Below, piece by piece: positions 60,906 through 64,000 of a stretch of DNA of 64,000 nucleotides (its first letter is position 1; the number at the start of each line of letters is the position of its first letter). The stretch lies in assembly GCA_016789905.1 (NCBI GenBank), contig JAEUQC010000203.1, positions 1 to 64,000 on the forward strand. The letters run 5' to 3'. The position numbers and the translations under genes are program-made. The notes below the pieces were generated by a model that had not been told where the DNA came from, searched no databases, and saw nothing but the letters and a program-made list of their open reading frames with translations. This stretch comes from Bryobacterales bacterium (GTDB taxonomy: Bacteria; Acidobacteriota; Terriglobia; Bryobacterales; Bryobacteraceae).

Positions 60906-63763
60906 CGCTGGGAAACCAGGGGACGAATCAGGCGCAAGGCGGGACGGGTGTTGTACTGCCCGATCCAATCACCGCCGGGATGCGGTTCGGTGGCCGGATA
61001 CGGATAGCGTGACATGCGATGGTGCGGCAACGGTTCAACGGTTTGGGAGTGCATGGTGTTGGGGTCCCGATCCTTGGCCCAGCCGTCGACCTTCAAAAGA
61101 AAACTGCGTTGTTGGCCGGCGGGCACGGGCGGCAGGGCGGCGTTGAAACGAAGAGACAATTCGTCTCCGCTGCCCATGATGGCAAGACGGTCATCTACTA
61201 TAGCAACCAGTTCGCGGACGCTGCCATAGTATGAATACATACCCGGGGTGGGGTTCCATAGCGACGTGGAAGAGACGCGCGTGTAGTGGAATTTTTCGGG
61301 CTGCTGGCGAGCAGGATCGATGGTGACCGCGCTGAAGCCGCGAAAATGGAGATCAGCGCTTTCCAGCTTCGCCGCGTGGATTTTGTGGGCGGGCATGGCA
61401 GTATCGGGCGTGAGAAATACATCGGTCCAATGAACGTCCAGATTGGTGACGATCCGCAGCTTGCCCGAAGTTAGGTTCGAAAGCGGAACGACAATCGACT
61501 TCGGCTTGCCGGCGGGCAGTCCCATGTCTTCGACGATGGTGCGCCATTGGCCGGAGGCGTCTTGCGCTTCCAACCGCGGGAACTGGAGCTGCTGATTCTT
61601 CGTCTGCGCGGCTTGAAGGAATGTGGAGCCGTCCGCCCAATCCACCCAGCCGGTGAGCACCAGCAGCGCTTCCCGCGGCACGTTGGGGCCGAAATCCAAG
61701 ACGTTGCTCTGGCGTTTGGGCGTGAGCTTATTGGTGACGCCGTACAGCCGGAATTCGGGGAACGGCGGGGCCTTGAATTTGTCGTTGACGTAGAGCGCTT
61801 GGCCGGCCGCGTGATCCACGGCGAGCAATTGCACTTCGTCTAGATAAGCGACTTCGGCCAGTTCCTCGGTTATGCGGATTTCGTACTGACCGTCTTTGGC
61901 GGCGAGTGCGCTGGCGGGGATCTGGATGTACTCATCGTGATCGGTGGGGAAGTATTGACCATCGCCGGAGGAGGCGCCAAGGGGGGCGACGCCCAGCACG
62001 TCGGTGATGTATTGGAACTCGCGGCCATTCCACGTCCAGATATGCGGGCAGGAGCCGGAGAGACGTTGTGCCTCCTTGTAAAAATAGGCCTTGCGGGCAG
62101 GCTGGCGAACCTCGTTCTGAATAAGCCCATTGGGCCAGGTGATGCGAACGGTGTCGGCCTGGGCGTGCGGTCCAAGCGCGAAGGTCAAGGGCGCGCCGAG
62201 GTAGAAACGCTTCTGGTAGAGCCGCCCGGCCTTCACTTCCACTTCCGCGCCAATGGCGAGTTTGGCACTCTTGACGCCTTCGAGTTGAACGTTGATCCAG
62301 TTGGCCGTAGCAGTGGTGTTGCGACGGCGGAGGAGCGCGCCATTCGCGTCAAGAGTCCACAGGTCGACGCGGCCGTCGCCGTCAAAATCAGCGGCGGCGG
62401 CGGTCTCGGTGATCGGTTCCAGAATGCCATCGCCGTTCAGATCCGCCGCGGTGTGGAAGGGGCCGTGAACGTCGTAAATGCCTCGGTTCTTCAGGTCAAA
62501 GGCGGGGGTGAGCGGCGCGCGTTGGGCGGGTTGCGGTTTGTACTGTCCGCCGAGTTGATCGCGATAAAGAATGGTCTCGCCGTTGGCGTAGGCGATGGCG
62601 ATGTCGAGCGCTTTGGAATCGGGTTCCACGCGCAGCAGCGTGGCGCGGATGGCGCTATTGGCGGCGAAGGGAAATGGCTGCGGATTGAAGCCGTTGTCGC
62701 CTTCGTTGCGGAGGAGCTTCGAGCGTTCGCCAAGCAGTAGCAGGTCATGGTCGTTGTCGTGATCGTAGTCGAGCCAAAGCGCGCTGGAATAGACGCCCTT
62801 CTCGATGGTTTGGGGGGCGCCGAAGCCGTTGGCGGTGGCAATGTGGAGCGTGACGCCTGTGGGAGTGAGAACGGCGATGTCGGTAAGGCCGTCGTTGTTC
62901 GGATCGCCGGCGGCGGCACTATAGGCGGGCGGCGCAACGCTCCAGCGGACGGCCCCGCTGTTTTGGACGATAGCGACGCCGTTCTTCGACGCGGCAAGAA
63001 CGCCGTCGCGGATTGGAGTAAGTTGAGCGGTCGCGGCGTCTAGCGTGTACGCGACCGTCGTGTTCGCAAACGTGGCCTTCACCTGCGACGGCGCGGCAAC
63101 GGGTTCGGGTTCGTCGAGAATCTCCGAGAACCACGACCATTCAAGGTCTTCCGGGATCGGGTCACCTTCGCGGTCCTTCTTCAGGCGTTGGAAAATTTCG
63201 AGTTCCGCGCGGGCCTCGTCGGGCTTGCCGGATTGGCGGTACAGATTGAAGAGTTGAAAGTGAGGGCCGAACAGGCGTGGGTCCAGCGAAATGGTTTGCC
63301 GAAAAGCAGCGATGGCGCCGGCGGCATCGCCCGATTGTTTGAGAAGGACTCCGAGGTTGTAGTGGCCGGGAGGGTCCGCCGGTGCGAGTTGAACAAATCG
63401 GCGAATCTGAGCAAGGGCCTTTTCGGTCTCGCCAAACTTCTTCCACTGAATGCCCAGGTTGAACCAGGTGTGCGGGAGAGCGGGGCTCTGCTTTTGAACA
63501 CGTTCAAGTTCAGCCATTCCTTCGCGCGTGGAGCCGGCACGCAGAAGCGCGAGACCGTAGTTCAAACGGTCCTTCGGTTCGGTTGGATTCAGGGTGACGG
63601 CTTTAGCGAACTCGGCGACAGACTCGCGGTGCGTAGTGGGGTTTTCGTAAAAGGCTTTGCCAAGGTTTCGAATGGCGTGGATGCGTTCGGCGTTGGCAGC
63701 TGGCTGCTGCGCCAGAAGGAGCACACCGGCGATGGCAAAAATAAGGCGCGAATACATGGCCAT
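60902..63763 (-). CDS. exported TPR-VCBS-ASPIC protein with large C-terminal domain
   Basis: The product is 953 aa with signal peptide YSRLIFAIAGVLLLAQQPA. About five TPRs (20-215) are followed by VCBS-type propeller blades (about 250-475; GDPNNDGLTDIAVLT, LDYDHDNDHDLLLL, ADFDGDGRVDLWTLD). An ASPIC/UnbV segment comes next (IGAEVEVKAGRLYQKRFYLG, FALGPHAQADTVRITWPNGL). The C-terminal 380 residues (from CPHIWTWNGREFQYITDVLG) are an uncharacterised beta-rich region conserved in this protein type. First gene of the operon with the pentaheme cytochrome, CRTAC1-like and YfhO-like genes. Confidence 0.88.
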   Translation of the reverse strand: MAMYSRLIFAIAGVLLLAQQPAANAERIHAIRNLGKAFYENPTTHRESVAEFAKAVTLNPTEPKDRLNYGLALLRAGSTREGMAELERVQKQSPALPHTWFNLGIQWKKFGETEKALAQIRRFVQLAPADPPGHYNLGVLLKQSGDAAGAIAAFRQTISLDPRLFGPHFQLFNLYRQSGKPDEARAELEIFQRLKKDREGDPIPEDLEWSWFSEILDEPEPVAAPSQVKATFANTTVAYTLDAATAQLTPIRDGVLAASKNGVAIVQNSGAVRWSVAPPAYSAAAGDPNNDGLTDIAVLTPTGVTLHIATANGFGAPQTIEKGVYSSALWLDYDHDNDHDLLLLGERSKLLRNEGDNGFNPQPFPFAANSAIRATLLRVEPDSKALDIAIAYANGETILYRDQLGGQYKPQPAQRAPLTPAFDLKNRGIYDVHGPFHTAADLNGDGILEPITETAAAADFDGDGRVDLWTLDANGALLRRRNTTATANWINVQLEGVKSAKLAIGAEVEVKAGRLYQKRFYLGAPLTFALGPHAQADTVRITWPNGLIQNEVRQPARKAYFYKEAQRLSGSCPHIWTWNGREFQYITDVLGVAPLGASSGDGQYFPTDHDEYIQIPASALAAKDGQYEIRITEELAEVAYLDEVQLLAVDHAAGQALYVNDKFKAPPFPEFRLYGVTNKLTPKRQSNVLDFGPNVPREALLVLTGWVDWADGSTFLQAAQTKNQQLQFPRLEAQDASGQWRTIVEDMGLPAGKPKSIVVPLSNLTSGKLRIVTNLDVHWTDVFLTPDTAMPAHKIHAAKLESADLHFRGFSAVTIDPARQQPEKFHYTRVSSTSLWNPTPGMYSYYGSVRELVAIVDDRLAIMGSGDELSLRFNAALPPVPAGQQRSFLLKVDGWAKDRDPNTMHSQTVEPLPHHRMSRYPYPATEPHPGGDWIGQYNTRPALRLIRPLVSQR

Positions 63764-63810
63764 GGAATGGATTGTACCCGCGCCCGATGGGTTAGAGAAA
63801 ATTGCCGGCG

Positions 63811-64000
63811 TTAGCGCGCGGACAACATCACGGTGTTCGAGGCAAGACTATTAATGCGGAGAACGACCGGCGCGCTGCCTGGGGCAACGTTGGCCGGCAT
63901 CTGAAAGAGCGTCAGGTAGAAGCCCGGAAAACCGGGGATGGTGGTGCTGCCGGTGACCGTTGCGTTCTGGCCGCCGACGGTAAGCGAGACGGCCTGTGTC
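63811..64000 (-). CDS. 3' end of a TIGR03437-type protein (partial)
   Basis: On the minus strand, from the right edge of the window, the frame reads TQAVSLTVGGQNATVTGSTT, IPGFPGFYLTLFQMPANVAP and VVLRINSLASNTVMLSAR then TAA (63811-63813). This is the usual last segment of the TIGR03437 domain found in Solibacter-type surface proteins. The 5' part lies outside the window, so size and other domains cannot be given. It ends 47 nt upstream of the start of the TPR-VCBS-ASPIC operon, on the same strand. Confidence 0.75.
   Translation of the reverse strand, partial: TQAVSLTVGGQNATVTGSTTIPGFPGFYLTLFQMPANVAPGSAPVVLRINSLASNTVMLSAR

Overview
The window looks like chromosome from an acidobacterium of the Solibacter/Bryobacter type. 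The GC content is high. There are two very large TonB-dependent receptors with carboxypeptidase-regulatory N-termini, two planctomycete-type cytochrome/hydrolase gene pairs (DUF1549/DUF1553 with DUF1501, and DUF1587-1595 with DUF1552), several CRTAC1/ASPIC-UnbV proteins, and two proteins ending in the domain known as TIGR03437 (the 'Solibacter uncharacterized C-terminal' family). I see no rRNA, tRNA, CRISPR array, intact insertion sequence or prophage. All assignments are by eye from motifs; no database search was run.

Layout. 1-450: imperfect tandem repeat next to a DUF1501 gene. 451-4865 (-): DUF1501 and PSCyt/PSD1 pair. 4962-9035: sugar-acid-type catabolic cluster (DapA-superfamily enzyme, MFS transporter, GntR/FadR regulator, mandelate racemase/enolase-superfamily enzyme), followed by gene debris (9081-9850). 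9847-11497: divergent class D beta-lactamase and phosphotriesterase-like genes. 11990-17804: short-chain dehydrogenase, TPR protein, DUF2490 protein, then an intradiol dioxygenase/WD40/aminotransferase operon. 17839-22508: Gfo/Idh/MocA-DUF1080 fusion, membrane spermidine-synthase-like protein and a beta-barrel candidate. 22622-26038: first TonB receptor. 26211-27515: chimeric pseudogene. 27558-33886: exported small protein, PIG-L deacetylase, sulfatase, an esterase/5'-nucleotidase fusion, and an HxlR/BNR/MoaD-like operon. 33883-38500: VWA protein and the second cytochrome pair. 38573-42587: second TonB receptor and a small exported protein.

42674-50027 (-) is an apparent ECF sigma / zinc anti-sigma / seven-BACON surface protein / exported TPR-CHAT protease operon. 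50151-53150 (+) holds an MFS transporter and an ASPIC protein. 53265-54525 is a graveyard of toxin-antitoxin-like genes (a broken PIN toxin with its small partner, and a broken DUF433). 54566-63763 (-) is a tightly coupled four-gene operon: TPR-VCBS-ASPIC protein, membrane pentaheme cytochrome with TPRs, CRTAC1-like ASPIC protein and a YfhO-like membrane protein. A partial TIGR03437-type gene runs off the right edge.

The two best candidates for an undescribed system are the sigma/anti-sigma/BACON/CHAT operon and the pentaheme-cytochrome/ASPIC/YfhO operon. Most of the rest is exported or periplasmic catabolism of complex organic matter (sulfatase, deacetylase, DUF1080, TonB receptors), which fits a soil or litter heterotroph. 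Gene packing is very tight, with many 4-nt overlaps and several divergent pairs whose start codons touch.
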